Notes: generated from the letters alone by a model not told the origin. Numbered from the stretch's first letter, positions 1 to 8,758 are shown. The stretch is DNA of 64,000 nucleotides from Niallia endozanthoxylica (GCF_008710145.1 NZ_VYKL01000035.1:1-64000); one strand, 5' to 3'. A program made the numbers and translations.

Positions 1-419
1 TTGTCTTTATCTTTTTGCTTATCTTGGTCTTTGTCTTTGTTTTTGTTTTTGTCTTTGTCTTTCTCCTTGTCTTTATCTTTTTGCTTATCTTGGTCTTTGT
101 CTTTCTCCTTGTCTTTATCTTTTTGCTTATCTTGGTCTTTGTCTTTCTCCTGATCTTCCTTTTCATGATGGTGCGGTTTTGGTTTTGTAGGCTCACTGAT
201 ACTCTTTACATGTTCTGCCTGGTAATAGATAACCGAATCTTTCACAGCAAGCGCCAAATAGTCTGATTGTACATCGACAACTACTCCGTGCTTAGCTTCA
301 GGACCACCGCGATAGACTTTTACGTCTTTTCCCTTTAAAGAATCTAAAAACGCTTGATAAAAACGTGACTTGGGACTATGGTCAGCATCTTTGTGTTGTT
401 TGTTCTTACTTTTGCTCAT
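1..419 (-). CDS. CotB-like spore coat protein, 3' end outside window
   Basis: The first 139 codons of a gene that runs off the left edge are visible. The ATG at 419 has a GGAGG box seven bases upstream. Residues 20-75 match the repeated module of B. subtilis outer coat protein CotB: a VYRGGPE motif near 35-41, then a block ending in IYYQAEHVKSI. From about residue 86 the protein becomes a low-complexity chain of Lys-Asp-Gln-Glu repeats (KDKDQDKQ units), where CotB has Ser-Lys-rich repeats. This family sits on the spore surface, is made in the mother cell and is phosphorylated in B. subtilis. The coat role is inferred from the N-terminal module; the charged tail is unusual. The total length is unknown. 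Confidence 0.75.
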   Translation of the reverse strand, partial: MSKSKNKQHKDADHSPKSRFYQAFLDSLKGKDVKVYRGGPEAKHGVVVDVQSDYLALAVKDSVIYYQAEHVKSISEPTKPKPHHHEKEDQEKDKDQDKQKDKDKEKDKDQDKQKDKDKEKDKDKNKNKDKDQDKQKDKD

Positions 420-565
420 TTTTATCCTCCTTGTTCATCCTCCAAAATGGTTAGATATACTGCATGTATACGTAACTTTGTACCATTTTGAATGATGAAC
501 AAACCTATTTACTGAAATATCAACACGTACCTATAAAAAAAAGAAATATGATTATTTAATTACTA

Positions 566-709
566 AGCTTTGTTAGCAAACAATATTGATAAACCTGATT
601 TTTGACTCATCCGTGAGAAACGTCCATTTCTCAAGCCTTTCAGCTATGCTGAAAGGTTGCTGTATGGTTATAGATGAGTCAAAAATCAACCATGTTAATA
701 AACAGAGCT
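566..709. mobile_element. MITE-like element with imperfect terminal inverted repeats
   Basis: The 144-bp segment begins AGCTTTGTTAGC and ends with the complement of AGCTCTGTTTATTAAC; both ends then run inward to a shared TGATTTTTGACTCATC. The centre holds two more hairpins (GAGAAA/TTTCTC and CCTTTCAGC/GCTGAAAGG). It has no coding capacity. Roughly 95 bp of it recurs at 63846-63943. The rest of the 427-783 gap holds the IDEAL gene promoter and AT-rich sequence. Confidence 0.6.
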
Positions 710-726
710 AATTATCAAAAAAATGT

Positions 727-755
727 TTGAATTATCTGAAATTTATTGATATAAT
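727..755 (+). promoter_or_regulatory. SigA-type promoter of the IDEAL-domain gene
   Basis: TTGAAT at 727-732 and TATAAT at 750-755 are separated by 17 bp, followed by an AAGGAG box and the ATG at 784. It lies 17 bp outside the MITE-like element. Confidence 0.65.
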
Positions 756-783
756 TGAAAAAAGGTTAAGGAGTTGATTTCCA

Positions 784-981
784 ATGAATAAGTACTCTCT
801 AAATGCACCCCAACAAACTGAGGTAATTGATGATTCACTATTTGCTGAAATGGTGTTAGACAAAGCGCTGCGCGATTTCCAGAAAGAGCAAATACTAAAG
901 GAAATCGACTTATCGTTAAGCAGCAGAAACAAAGAACAATTTTACATTTTAACAGAGAAATTACAAAAGTTTCTTGAATAG
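784..981 (+). CDS. Small IDEAL-domain protein
   Basis: This 65-residue protein has the IDEAL-domain pattern: a short polar start, then an amphipathic stretch around ADMVLDKAL-like residues 22-32 and a helix with KEQILKEID and an NKEQFYILTEKL ending. The IDEAL domain is a small alpha-helical module of Bacillaceae, also found at the C terminus of YpiB-type proteins; its molecular role is mostly unknown. An AAGGAG box lies upstream of the ATG. The gene stands alone between its own promoter and a terminator. No partner is evident from the neighbours. Confidence 0.75.
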   Translation: MNKYSLNAPQQTEVIDDSLFAEMVLDKALRDFQKEQILKEIDLSLSSRNKEQFYILTEKLQKFLE

Positions 982-1001
982 AAATAAAGAACAGCTAAAT
1001 T

Positions 1002-1028
1002 CCCGATTTCACTGAAATCGGGTTTTTT
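1002..1028 (+). terminator. Rho-independent terminator after the IDEAL gene
   Basis: CCCGATTTC and GAAATCGGG form a nine-bp stem with a three-base loop, followed by six T. Confidence 0.85.
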
Positions 1029-1166
1029 ATTTTGGCCATCTAAACATATCCTCCTAGTCTATTCGTATGAAAAGTAACAAATTACGATTTTTTCGACAAA
1101 TCGTTCGAAACTTTTCTTATAATTAAGCGTACTTATTATTTGAAATTAGACAAAAGGGTGTGGGTT

Positions 1167-1628
1167 ATGAAACTTCACAATGCTATTTTGGAATATCGAC
1201 TTCGCAAAGGGAATGACCATTTTGTCCCTATTTATCATTATCCGGAGATTGAGCTTGAACAAATTTTAGCTAGAAGAGAATGTGAGTTTTTTGTTAAAGA
1301 TGGCATTACCTACAAACAACTGTCCTCTGCTATTGAGGATAACCTCTTTATTATTTATGTAGAAATATATGAAGAAGGACCACCAGAACCGGCCGTTTTA
1401 ATTCAGGATGGCATTCTACTTGAGGTTCGAGAATTAAATGCCATCAAAAGCCATCCACTTATTACCTCTGAATATTTGACAAGTCATCTGGATGTGTTAA
1501 GTACAATTGGCAGTGTCTATATCTACCATCAGCAGAAGGAATGGGAACGAGATTCTGCCGAGATTGATGAGGACCGTAAAGCATTTGTTTTGTATGTCAC
1601 ACCAACAGGCTATTCCATTAAAGAATAA
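1167..1628 (+). CDS. Uncharacterised protein, first gene of the ATP-grasp operon
   Basis: I do not recognise this 153-residue soluble protein. It is acidic, has no signal peptide or membrane segment, and is predicted to be mixed alpha/beta. The ATG at 1167 is preferred because AAAGGG lies eight bases upstream; a TTG 27 bp earlier has no such site. It lies 16 bp before a small lipoprotein gene and appears co-transcribed with the ATP-grasp enzyme and the DUF350 membrane protein. In Escherichia coli the equivalent yjf cluster also begins with small soluble proteins of unknown role, so a shared process is plausible. That is inference from context only. Confidence 0.6.
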   Translation: MKLHNAILEYRLRKGNDHFVPIYHYPEIELEQILARRECEFFVKDGITYKQLSSAIEDNLFIIYVEIYEEGPPEPAVLIQDGILLEVRELNAIKSHPLITSEYLTSHLDVLSTIGSVYIYHQQKEWERDSAEIDEDRKAFVLYVTPTGYSIKE

Positions 1629-1644
1629 AGAGAGGGGATTAAGA

Positions 1645-1950
1645 TTGAAAAAGACTAAAAACATGATGAAGGGTGTCATTGCTGCAGCACTTGTTACCTC
1701 TTTAACAGCCTGCGGGGAGGATCGTCCGCCGGAGCCAACGGGATACGATTGTGATGATTGGGACTGGGACAGCGAAACAGGGACCTATTACTGTGATGAT
1801 AATGACTCCTACTATGGCGGCAGATACTATCACAGTGGATCCTTTTATTCAAATAAATCATCACTTAAAAGCAGTCCGAGCTATAAATCTTACGAAAGCT
1901 CATACAAATCAGGGATTGGCAGCGGATCAAAAGGCGGCTTCGGGGGATAA
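1645..1950 (+). CDS. Small Ser/Tyr/Gly-rich lipoprotein, DUF1190-like
   Basis: This 101-residue product starts at a TTG with GAGGGG seven bases upstream. A lysine-rich start, a short hydrophobic segment and a lipobox LTAC (Cys about residue 23) show lipid anchoring. The mature part has a Cys-Asp-rich patch around YDCDDWDWD and YYCDDND, then a low-complexity tail of Ser, Tyr and Lys ending in Gly-Gly. It resembles the YgiB/YjfM (DUF1190) lipoproteins that accompany YgiC/YjfC ATP-grasp enzymes in enterobacteria. The following ATP-grasp gene begins two bases after its stop. The function is unknown; a surface or envelope role is inferred. Confidence 0.65.
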   Translation: MKKTKNMMKGVIAAALVTSLTACGEDRPPEPTGYDCDDWDWDSETGTYYCDDNDSYYGGRYYHSGSFYSNKSSLKSSPSYKSYESSYKSGIGSGSKGGFGG

Positions 1951-1952
1951 AC

Positions 1953-3239
1953 ATGAATACATTTCGTCAGGAGAGACAGCGCTTTTTTGAAGAAATCGAT
2001 GATTTCTGGCATGACCTCTTCGATACAGAATATGCTTTATGGGATATTAAAAAAGAATCACCATCTGAGATTAAAACCATTAGACAGGCAGCAGAACGAA
2101 TCGGACATATTTTGTTTAAAACGGCGCCGCTCTTACGACAATTAGATGAAGAAACACTGCTGCAGCTTGGATTTCCAGAAGCCTCTCTTGCCTTTATTAA
2201 ACTTCATACACTTCCTTTTGAGAGCGTAATTGCACGGTTTGATTTAGTGGTTACAAATGAGGGAATAAAGCTTCTTGAGGTCAACTCCGATACACCTACT
2301 TTTATCAAAGAGACCTTTGCCGTTAATGGCGAAGTATGCAAAGCCTTCGGATGCATCAATCCCAATCACCACTGCGAAGAACAACTTCGCGATGCCGTAC
2401 AACTGGCAGTGAAAATGGCTTTTCTCTCACTCGAAAAAAGAAAAAGTCCAAACATTGTCTTCGCTTCACATGATGATCATGAAGAAGACTGCCTAACAAC
2501 GAAATATTTACAGAATCTATTTGGATTAAAAAGTCAATATTTGGGCTTAAGTCAGCTTCGCCTTGTAGCTGAACCTGTAATGGAGAACGGTCAGACTATC
2601 CTTGAAAGAGGTCTTTATGACGAACAGGGGGATAAAATTGATGTTCTTTACCGACAGACCTATCCGATTGAACACCTTGTCGATGATGAGGACCCGGAAA
2701 CAAAAGAAAAAGTCGGTCAGCTCTTAATGAAGCTTGTAGAAGAAAAAGAATTAGCTATCCTCAATCCTCCTTCTGCCTTTTTACTTCAATCTAAAGCAGT
2801 CATGGCACTCATTTGGGGATTGCATGAAGAAAAACATTCCTTTTTCACAGAGGAAGAACATTATTGGATTCATACTTATTTTTTACCAACCTATTTAGAT
2901 AAAGACTATTTTCTTGAGCAGGGTATCTCCTATGTGAAAAAACCTTCCTTTGGACGGGAAGGAGACACAATCGAAATATTTACGGGCAGCGGAGAAAAAA
3001 TAGATGAGGACTCACATAAAACATACAGGGATTCACTACCTGTTTATCAACAATTCATCAGACTTCCTGAAACTTCAGTTCAAACCGAACAAGGCAAAAA
3101 GAATGTCCATTATATGTACGGATGTTTCTATATTAACGGTCAGGCAAGTGCCATGGGTATCCGTGCCGGGAGACAAATTACAGACAATGAAGCCTACTTT
3201 CTACCAGTAGGCATCGAAAACAAGGAGGAGAAACAGTAA
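1953..3239 (+). CDS. Glutathionylspermidine-synthase-like ATP-grasp enzyme
   Basis: This 428-residue protein belongs to the glutathionylspermidine synthase preATP-grasp family (YgiC/YjfC). Seen in the sequence: an acidic N-terminal region, the LLEVNSDTPTF motif near 104-114 (E and N of the family signature), DVLYRQTYPIEHL near 225, and a C-terminal SYVKKPSFGREG motif near 325-336 that supplies ATP-binding residues. It lacks the N-terminal amidase domain of the bifunctional E. coli Gss. YgiC-type enzymes ligate ATP-dependently but do not make glutathionylspermidine, and the true substrate is unknown. The ATG of the next gene overlaps its stop (TAATG). The gene combination with DUF350 and a lipoprotein suggests modification of an envelope component. 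Confidence 0.8.
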   Translation: MNTFRQERQRFFEEIDDFWHDLFDTEYALWDIKKESPSEIKTIRQAAERIGHILFKTAPLLRQLDEETLLQLGFPEASLAFIKLHTLPFESVIARFDLVVTNEGIKLLEVNSDTPTFIKETFAVNGEVCKAFGCINPNHHCEEQLRDAVQLAVKMAFLSLEKRKSPNIVFASHDDHEEDCLTTKYLQNLFGLKSQYLGLSQLRLVAEPVMENGQTILERGLYDEQGDKIDVLYRQTYPIEHLVDDEDPETKEKVGQLLMKLVEEKELAILNPPSAFLLQSKAVMALIWGLHEEKHSFFTEEEHYWIHTYFLPTYLDKDYFLEQGISYVKKPSFGREGDTIEIFTGSGEKIDEDSHKTYRDSLPVYQQFIRLPETSVQTEQGKKNVHYMYGCFYINGQASAMGIRAGRQITDNEAYFLPVGIENKEEKQ

Positions 3240-3652
3240 TGGAATTTATTTCATCAGATAGTTTTTTAAACTTTCTAGCACATGTTGGAACAGGCCTAGG
3301 TTTAATTATCATCGGTATAGTTGTCTTTGCCTTTACAACAAGATTTTCTGAATGGCAGTTAATCAAGGAAGGCAACATGGCTGTTGCCTTAAAACTGTGG
3401 GGAAAAGTCATCGGTTTAGCGATTACTCTGTACACCGTTTGGGGAGGAAGCGTCAATCTTCTCGATGCCTTTATTTGGGGGTTAATCGGGATTATCACCC
3501 AGGTCGTTGTTTATCTAATTATTGAATATGTTTTAACACCTGGAACAAACCTGGAAAAAAAAGTGGAAGAAGGCAATATGGCAATCGGTTTCAGTTTATT
3601 CGCTGCCGGAATCACGGTCGGATTGGTCGTTGCCGGAAGTTTAACCTATTAA
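3239..3652 (+). CDS. DUF350 family membrane protein
   Basis: The 137-residue product has four hydrophobic segments (about 15-40, 55-78, 80-100 and 112-135) and the repeated EGNMAVAL / EGNMAIGF motif typical of DUF350 (YjfL), an internal duplication of a two-helix unit. It starts at the ATG overlapping the stop of the ATP-grasp gene, so translation is probably coupled. In enterobacteria, DUF350 proteins sit beside the same ATP-grasp and lipoprotein partners. A membrane partner for that enzyme is inferred; no activity is known. Confidence 0.8.
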   Translation: MEFISSDSFLNFLAHVGTGLGLIIIGIVVFAFTTRFSEWQLIKEGNMAVALKLWGKVIGLAITLYTVWGGSVNLLDAFIWGLIGIITQVVVYLIIEYVLTPGTNLEKKVEEGNMAIGFSLFAAGITVGLVVAGSLTY

Positions 3653-3692
3653 GTTTAAATTCAATTGGTAATTTACTTGAATGTCTAGATGG

Positions 3693-3735
3693 AAAAGCCG
3701 AATCATCGGGAACCTCCCGTGATTCGGCTTTTTTG
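3693..3735 (+). terminator. Terminator of the ATP-grasp/DUF350 operon
   Basis: AAAGCCGAATCA and TGATTCGGCTTT form a long stem extended by CGGGA/CCCG, followed by T residues. Confidence 0.85.
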
Positions 3736-3829
3736 TTTGCTTTAGAATCTCGTTTCTTTAATAAACTCATAAACTTTCCAATTCAGGTAACAATAAGCCA
3801 TAGAATCAACTACTAAGGAGATACCAATC

Positions 3830-5314
3830 GTGTTTAATCTTTTTAAAAATAAGAACAAAGAAAGGGAAAGTATAAAGGAAGTTTTTGCAAAATCGCATGA
3901 TTTTCAGTCTTTTGAATTTACAAATGACAAAACAAAACTTGCCTTTTCCTTAACGTTTCTTTCTACTCTTGTGGAGGAAAAAACGATTCGCGAATGTGCT
4001 CTCCCTTATTTGTTAGAAAGAGAATTTCATCAGTTGGAGGATGCAAAGCAGCTTCTCCCCTTGCCTGATGTACAAATTTCGACAGACCCTTCTACAATTG
4101 AAGAAAAGTTGTTAAATGGAAACGTGCTGTTGACCATACGCGGGGAAGCAAATAAATTCTGCCTTTTTGCAGCTGTAAAAGATACGACACGAAGCATCAC
4201 ACCGCCTGAGGTTGAATTCAGCGTGATTGGTCCGAAAGAATCCTTTGTTGAATCTATTGACCAAAACTTAAGTTTACTGCGTAAAAGAATTCCGGTAAAA
4301 GAATTAATTATCGAAGAACAGACGGTCGGATCCCTTTCCAAAACAAGAGTAGCTATTCTTTATTTAGATGGTATTACTAATAAAGAAAATGTGAATACGA
4401 TTAGACAACGTATTAAGGGGATTGAATTTGATGAAATCACCGACAGCTCTTATATCGTTCAAATGATTTCAGACAACCATAATTCACCCTTTCCACAGCT
4501 TCTTGATACAGAAAGGCCTGACCGTGTTGCAGCCATATTAGCTGAGGGTAAGGTCGCCATAATGGTAAACGGTTCACCGCATGCCTTAATAGCGCCTACT
4601 ACATTGGTTGAGTTTTTTAGCTCATTTGAGGATTACTATTTAAACTGGGTTCTTTCATCATTTTTTCGCTTAATTCGTTTATTTGCCGTTACCTTTTCAA
4701 TTTTAGTTACACCTGTCTATGTTGCAACACTTTCTTATCATTATGAATTAATACCACAGGATTTATTAAGTGCGTTAGTGGCTTCAAGAAGAGCCATTCC
4801 CTTCCCCCCGATTCTGGAGGCATTATTTCTTGAATTAACGATAGAACTTTTACGGGAAGCAGGAGCCCGGCTTCCCACAAAGGTCGGTCAGACCATCGGT
4901 ATCGTGGGTGGTATTGTTATCGGAACGGCTAGTGTGGAGGCTGGCCTGACAAGTAATGTCTTATTGATTTTTGTTGCCCTCGCTGCATTGGCTTCATTTA
5001 CGACGCCTGTCTATAAAATGGGTAACACCATCCGTTTGCTGCGCTTTCCCTTTTTGCTTTTTGCTGAGCTATGGGGACTGCTCGGAATCGTGATGTGTTT
5101 CTGTTTTTTACTAACCCATCTCATTCGTTTAACATCTCTAGGAAGGCCGTTTTTAGAGCCGATTTATCCATTAAGAAAACAGGATTTGAAGGACTCCTTG
5201 ATACGATTACCTTTTCATAAACAAAGAAAACGACCATTCTTCTTACGAACCCAGCAGCCAAACCGTTTCCCTGAGAAAGCTGTAAAGGCTAAGAAGAAAG
5301 ATATCGAGGATTAG
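3830..5314 (+). CDS. Germinant receptor A subunit (GerA/GerKA family)
   Basis: This 494-residue protein starts at a GTG with AAGGAGAT nine bases upstream. It has the GerA layout: a soluble N-terminal half with the family motif LLRKRIP near 148 and the GLTSNVLL/EAGARLPTKVGQTIGIVGG region near 350, then five or so membrane helices (about 270-450). The C-terminal tail is basic. A subunits of GerABC complexes sit in the spore inner membrane and are thought to form the ligand-gated channel. The B and C subunits follow in the same operon. The germinant cannot be deduced. Confidence 0.92.
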   Translation: MFNLFKNKNKERESIKEVFAKSHDFQSFEFTNDKTKLAFSLTFLSTLVEEKTIRECALPYLLEREFHQLEDAKQLLPLPDVQISTDPSTIEEKLLNGNVLLTIRGEANKFCLFAAVKDTTRSITPPEVEFSVIGPKESFVESIDQNLSLLRKRIPVKELIIEEQTVGSLSKTRVAILYLDGITNKENVNTIRQRIKGIEFDEITDSSYIVQMISDNHNSPFPQLLDTERPDRVAAILAEGKVAIMVNGSPHALIAPTTLVEFFSSFEDYYLNWVLSSFFRLIRLFAVTFSILVTPVYVATLSYHYELIPQDLLSALVASRRAIPFPPILEALFLELTIELLREAGARLPTKVGQTIGIVGGIVIGTASVEAGLTSNVLLIFVALAALASFTTPVYKMGNTIRLLRFPFLLFAELWGLLGIVMCFCFLLTHLIRLTSLGRPFLEPIYPLRKQDLKDSLIRLPFHKQRKRPFFLRTQQPNRFPEKAVKAKKKDIED

Positions 5315-5324
5315 AGGTAGATTC

Positions 5325-6425
5325 ATGAAAGTGACCATTCCAGAAAACAAAAAAATCGCTCCTTTTCTTGTATTTTTCACCATTCATGCCATGCAGACTG
5401 GTATTGGTATTCTTGGCTTTACAAGAATCATTGCCAGACATGCCGGCTATGATTCTTGGATGTCCATTATCCTTGTCGGGATCATTATTCATATTTTGAT
5501 GTGGATGATCTATAAAATGACAGCCATTGCTGATGGAGATATTATAGCGGTTCATACGTACATCTTTGGTAAAAAACTCAGTAAAATGATCTGCTCCATT
5601 TTTATCCTTTACTTCTGTTTATTAATCGTTACCGTACTGAGAGGCTTTATTGAAATTGTTCATGTATGGATGTTTCCAGATCTCAGTATCTTTTGGTTCA
5701 GTCTTACCTTTTTTATCTTGGCCATCTATATCGTAAATGGCGGTATTAGAACCATAACAGGGATTGCTTTTTTTTCAGTCGTACTGCCCTTTTATATTGT
5801 GATAACCTTTTTGCTTACACTGCCATATGCCAGCTTTACGAATTTACTTCCCATGTTTGATCACTCCTTAACGGAAGTGCTGCATAGTACACGGAGCATG
5901 TCTTTAACGGTAATTGGGTTTGAAACGTTACTATTTTTTTATCCTTTTATTAAAAGTCCTGAAAAGTCAAGAAAATGGGCCTTTTTTTCCAATATATATA
6001 CCACACTCCTCAATCTCTATGTAGCCATCTTTATCTTTGCCTATTTTTCAGAAAATCAGCTGCAAAAATATACATGGCCTCTTTTGACTATATGGAAAGT
6101 TATTAAGATGCCTTTTGTGGAACGGTTTGAATATATCGGGATTGCCAATTGGTGTTTAATTATTCTACCAAATATCTGCCTTGCTCTTTGGTGTGCAAGT
6201 CGGCTAATCAAGCAAATTTTCTCTATTAGGCAAAAAACATCCGTTCCAGCTTTGGCAATCGTTTGTCTGGTGACCATAAGCCTGATTGTCACTGGAGAGA
6301 CACAAAACATGTTATCAGATCTAACAGGGAAAATTGGATTTTATATCAATTTCTTCTATTTACCCTTTTTATTTTTCGCCACGTTATTGGCAAGGAAGGT
6401 GAAAAAACGTGAGACCCCTTCGTAA
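5325..6425 (+). CDS. Germinant receptor B subunit (GerB/GerKB family)
   Basis: A 366-residue polytopic protein with about ten hydrophobic segments, resembling APC-type transporters, as GerB subunits do. It begins 10 bp after the A subunit stop with AGAGGTAG upstream. The family's TxxGFTRIIARHAGYDSW-like region is visible near 25-50. B subunits determine ligand recognition. Its last codons overlap the GTG of the C subunit gene by 17 bp, which implies coupled translation. Confidence 0.92.
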   Translation: MKVTIPENKKIAPFLVFFTIHAMQTGIGILGFTRIIARHAGYDSWMSIILVGIIIHILMWMIYKMTAIADGDIIAVHTYIFGKKLSKMICSIFILYFCLLIVTVLRGFIEIVHVWMFPDLSIFWFSLTFFILAIYIVNGGIRTITGIAFFSVVLPFYIVITFLLTLPYASFTNLLPMFDHSLTEVLHSTRSMSLTVIGFETLLFFYPFIKSPEKSRKWAFFSNIYTTLLNLYVAIFIFAYFSENQLQKYTWPLLTIWKVIKMPFVERFEYIGIANWCLIILPNICLALWCASRLIKQIFSIRQKTSVPALAIVCLVTISLIVTGETQNMLSDLTGKIGFYINFFYLPFLFFATLLARKVKKRETPS

Positions 6426-7485
6426 ATGGATAGGGTGCCTGAGCCTCTTATTACTACTTAGCGGGTGTGTCGAGAAAGAAGTATTGGACGATATCAGTTT
6501 AATTGAAGGCATCGGCTTTGACCTATCTGAAGATGGAAAGATACTTGGAACAGTCACATTCCCGCTCTACCTTAAGAATGCCCCGCCAAAGAACCAAACC
6601 TTTTCGGCAGAAGCGAAAATTAAAAAGTCCTTTTTACAGGAAGTTCAAAAGCAAACGTCAGATCCAATCGTGACAGGCAGCCTTGAGATTGTCTTATTTG
6701 GTAAGGATATCGCAAGGAAAGAAGGAATTCTTGAATTAATTGATGCTTTCCAACGAGATCCCGGTGTTGGTGCAGGTCTCTACTTGGCTGTTATCGACGG
6801 AGAAGCCAAATCATTATTAGAAGGCGAATACGGAATAAGGGGAAATGGGACCTTTTTAGCGAATTTACTTGAACATAATATCAAGCAGGAGGAAATTCCA
6901 AGAACAAACCTTCATCTATTTCTTGCTGACTTTTACCAAGAGGGAAAAACACCTTTTCTGCCCCAGTTAAAGCAGACGTCGAAGAAAAAAATTGAAATTA
7001 CCGGAATCGCCCTCTTTAGTCAAGGAAAGGTCATTGATGTAATTCCACCTGAAAAGATGTTCTCCTTTAAGCTTCTAGTGGACAGGTTCAGTGAAGGAAT
7101 GCATCAAGTCAGTATTAATGAGGGTGATGCCGCCATACGAAGCATTCGCTCAAGTCATAAGTTTGAGCTGAGCAAACGAAATCCAGAGGAAATTAACATT
7201 CACATAAAAGTTAAGGGTGTCATTAATGAATTTACTGGGAATAATCTGACACCCAAACTGATTACTAAGCTTGAAAAACAATTTGAAGAAGATATAAATA
7301 AGGAATGTCTTAGTATGATTGAAAAGTTTAAAGAAAAAGAACTTGATCCCATCGGATTAGGTCGTTACGTAAAAACCCAGACGAAAAATTTCAATATTAA
7401 TAAGTGGAGAAATACAGAGTATAAGAATCTTAAAGTAAAGGTAACATCCGATGTGGTAATTACGGAAACTGGGGTTATTCAATAA
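6409..7485 (+). CDS. Germinant receptor C subunit lipoprotein (GerC/GerKC family)
   Basis: This 358-residue protein starts at a GTG inside the end of the B gene, with GGAAGG upstream. The signal peptide ends in LLLLSGC, giving a lipidated Cys near residue 21. The mature part holds the Ger(x)C features DDISLIEGIGFD near 27-38 and a C-terminal GLGRYVKTQ region near 322. GerC lipoproteins attach to the spore inner membrane and are needed for receptor assembly. A terminator follows at once. Confidence 0.92.
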   Translation: MRPLRKWIGCLSLLLLLSGCVEKEVLDDISLIEGIGFDLSEDGKILGTVTFPLYLKNAPPKNQTFSAEAKIKKSFLQEVQKQTSDPIVTGSLEIVLFGKDIARKEGILELIDAFQRDPGVGAGLYLAVIDGEAKSLLEGEYGIRGNGTFLANLLEHNIKQEEIPRTNLHLFLADFYQEGKTPFLPQLKQTSKKKIEITGIALFSQGKVIDVIPPEKMFSFKLLVDRFSEGMHQVSINEGDAAIRSIRSSHKFELSKRNPEEINIHIKVKGVINEFTGNNLTPKLITKLEKQFEEDINKECLSMIEKFKEKELDPIGLGRYVKTQTKNFNINKWRNTEYKNLKVKVTSDVVITETGVIQ

Positions 7486-7502
7486 TATGGAGTACCTTGA
7501 TG

Positions 7503-7536
7503 AAAAAGCTGAGGGGCATTTTGGTTCAGCTTTTTT
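7503..7536. terminator. Bidirectional terminator between gerC and the NERD gene
   Basis: AAAAAGCTGA and TCAGCTTTTTT face each other. The structure ends gerC transcripts and overlaps the last codons of the convergent NERD gene. Confidence 0.75.
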
Positions 7537-8527
7537 GTTTGAAATGGAATTCGAAATTGTCGAGGGAAGAAATCGTATAGACGCGGTTCTTCCTTGTTCC
7601 GGTATATTTAAACATAAGTGTCTGAAAAATTCTTGTTGCCGCAGCTGAAGAATGAATTTGCAAGAAATCTCTTAACTGACTATTTGCAATCGTATTTCCA
7701 ATTAACAGTTGATAATCCCTGATTGCTGGTAAGTGGGCATTTTGGGAAATTAGGGAGCACTTAGGACAATACCACGAAGCACCGTGTTTTTTTATCATGG
7801 ATGGATGATTGCAATTGGGGCAAATCACTCCTTTTACGAATTCTTCTTTAGAAATATTATATGTTTCTCCTATAGAAGGGTCTAATTCTGTGTGCTGCTT
7901 TAAAAAATGCCGTGTAATTTTCTTTATTTCCTTTTCTTCGAGAACAGGATGGCTGTTTGAGTTTTCTATTTCTTCAATTTTATTAGCTAAAATATCAAGA
8001 TGAATAACTTTCCGGCGTATAAGATGATTTTGGGTTGTGGAGCGAATGATAGACTGAGGATTACTAATGACAACCAATGAACAGATTGGAATTTGAGGCA
8101 GGCGGTTATTCTGAAACCATGTTTTCAATTGTGCTTCATGACGCTCAGCCTGTGTGATAGGATCAGAAAAAGCCATCTCTTTGCCATCTTTTGTTCGAAT
8201 TAATTGTTTGAAAACGGGATCAAACAGTAAAGAACCTGCTATGTTTTTTACTTCGATAATAAGACACATCTTCCTAGAGAGGAGTACAGAATCCATTTGA
8301 AAGTAGCGGTTGTCATCCGGCAAGCGAAGATCATGCAAAATAAAGAAATGTTTGGTGTCCAAAAAGGAAAATTGATAGTCAAGAGAGCACTCACCCTTAT
8401 AACCTGCCATTCTTTTTTTGAGATCTTCAGTAATAATAGGGACTTTTATATGATTTGATGGAAGTCTGCGTAAAAGTGCCTGTAATTTTAATATGGTTAG
8501 AGGGATTTTTCGTTGTTTTACAATCAT
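7526..8527 (-). CDS. NERD-domain protein with zinc ribbon
   Basis: This 333-residue protein has an N-terminal nuclease-related domain (about 30-150): GECSLDYQF, then DSVLLSRK and LIIEVKN, which supply the D and E-x-K residues of the PD-(D/E)xK fold. A zinc ribbon follows near 235-260 (CPNC...CPKC). The C terminus has a small helical domain. NERD proteins are often plasmid or chromosome-borne and are presumed DNA-processing proteins, with no defined role. The ATG at 8527 is chosen because GGAGAG lies five bases upstream; a second ATG 15 bp earlier has no such box. It is monocistronic. The 300 bp upstream are very AT-rich and hold only the ssrA terminator. Confidence 0.85.
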   Translation of the reverse strand: MIVKQRKIPLTILKLQALLRRLPSNHIKVPIITEDLKKRMAGYKGECSLDYQFSFLDTKHFFILHDLRLPDDNRYFQMDSVLLSRKMCLIIEVKNIAGSLLFDPVFKQLIRTKDGKEMAFSDPITQAERHEAQLKTWFQNNRLPQIPICSLVVISNPQSIIRSTTQNHLIRRKVIHLDILANKIEEIENSNSHPVLEEKEIKKITRHFLKQHTELDPSIGETYNISKEEFVKGVICPNCNHPSMIKKHGASWYCPKCSLISQNAHLPAIRDYQLLIGNTIANSQLRDFLQIHSSAAATRIFQTLMFKYTGTRKNRVYTISSLDNFEFHFKQKS

Positions 8528-8758
8528 TTCATCTCTCCTCATTTATTTTACTATCTCTATTCTTGATATTAGTGAAAATTCTTTTGAGAAGTAGCATGAA
8601 ATTATGACTTATTTTCGAAAATAGCATTTTATTTTTGATTTTCTGATTTTATAATCGAGTTTACTGTTTTTATTTTCGAAAAATCCAATTTATCGATTTT
8701 TCGACAAAGACTAATAACAACAAGCAGCCAAATTCGTTATCAAACTACCATGATATGC

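Noticed and set aside
15-266. An open plus-strand frame coding a Phe/Val/Leu-rich peptide
   Set aside because: It is the complement of the Lys-Asp-Gln repeats of the coat gene on the minus strand; it has no ribosome-binding site and the minus-strand frame has a clear start and homology.
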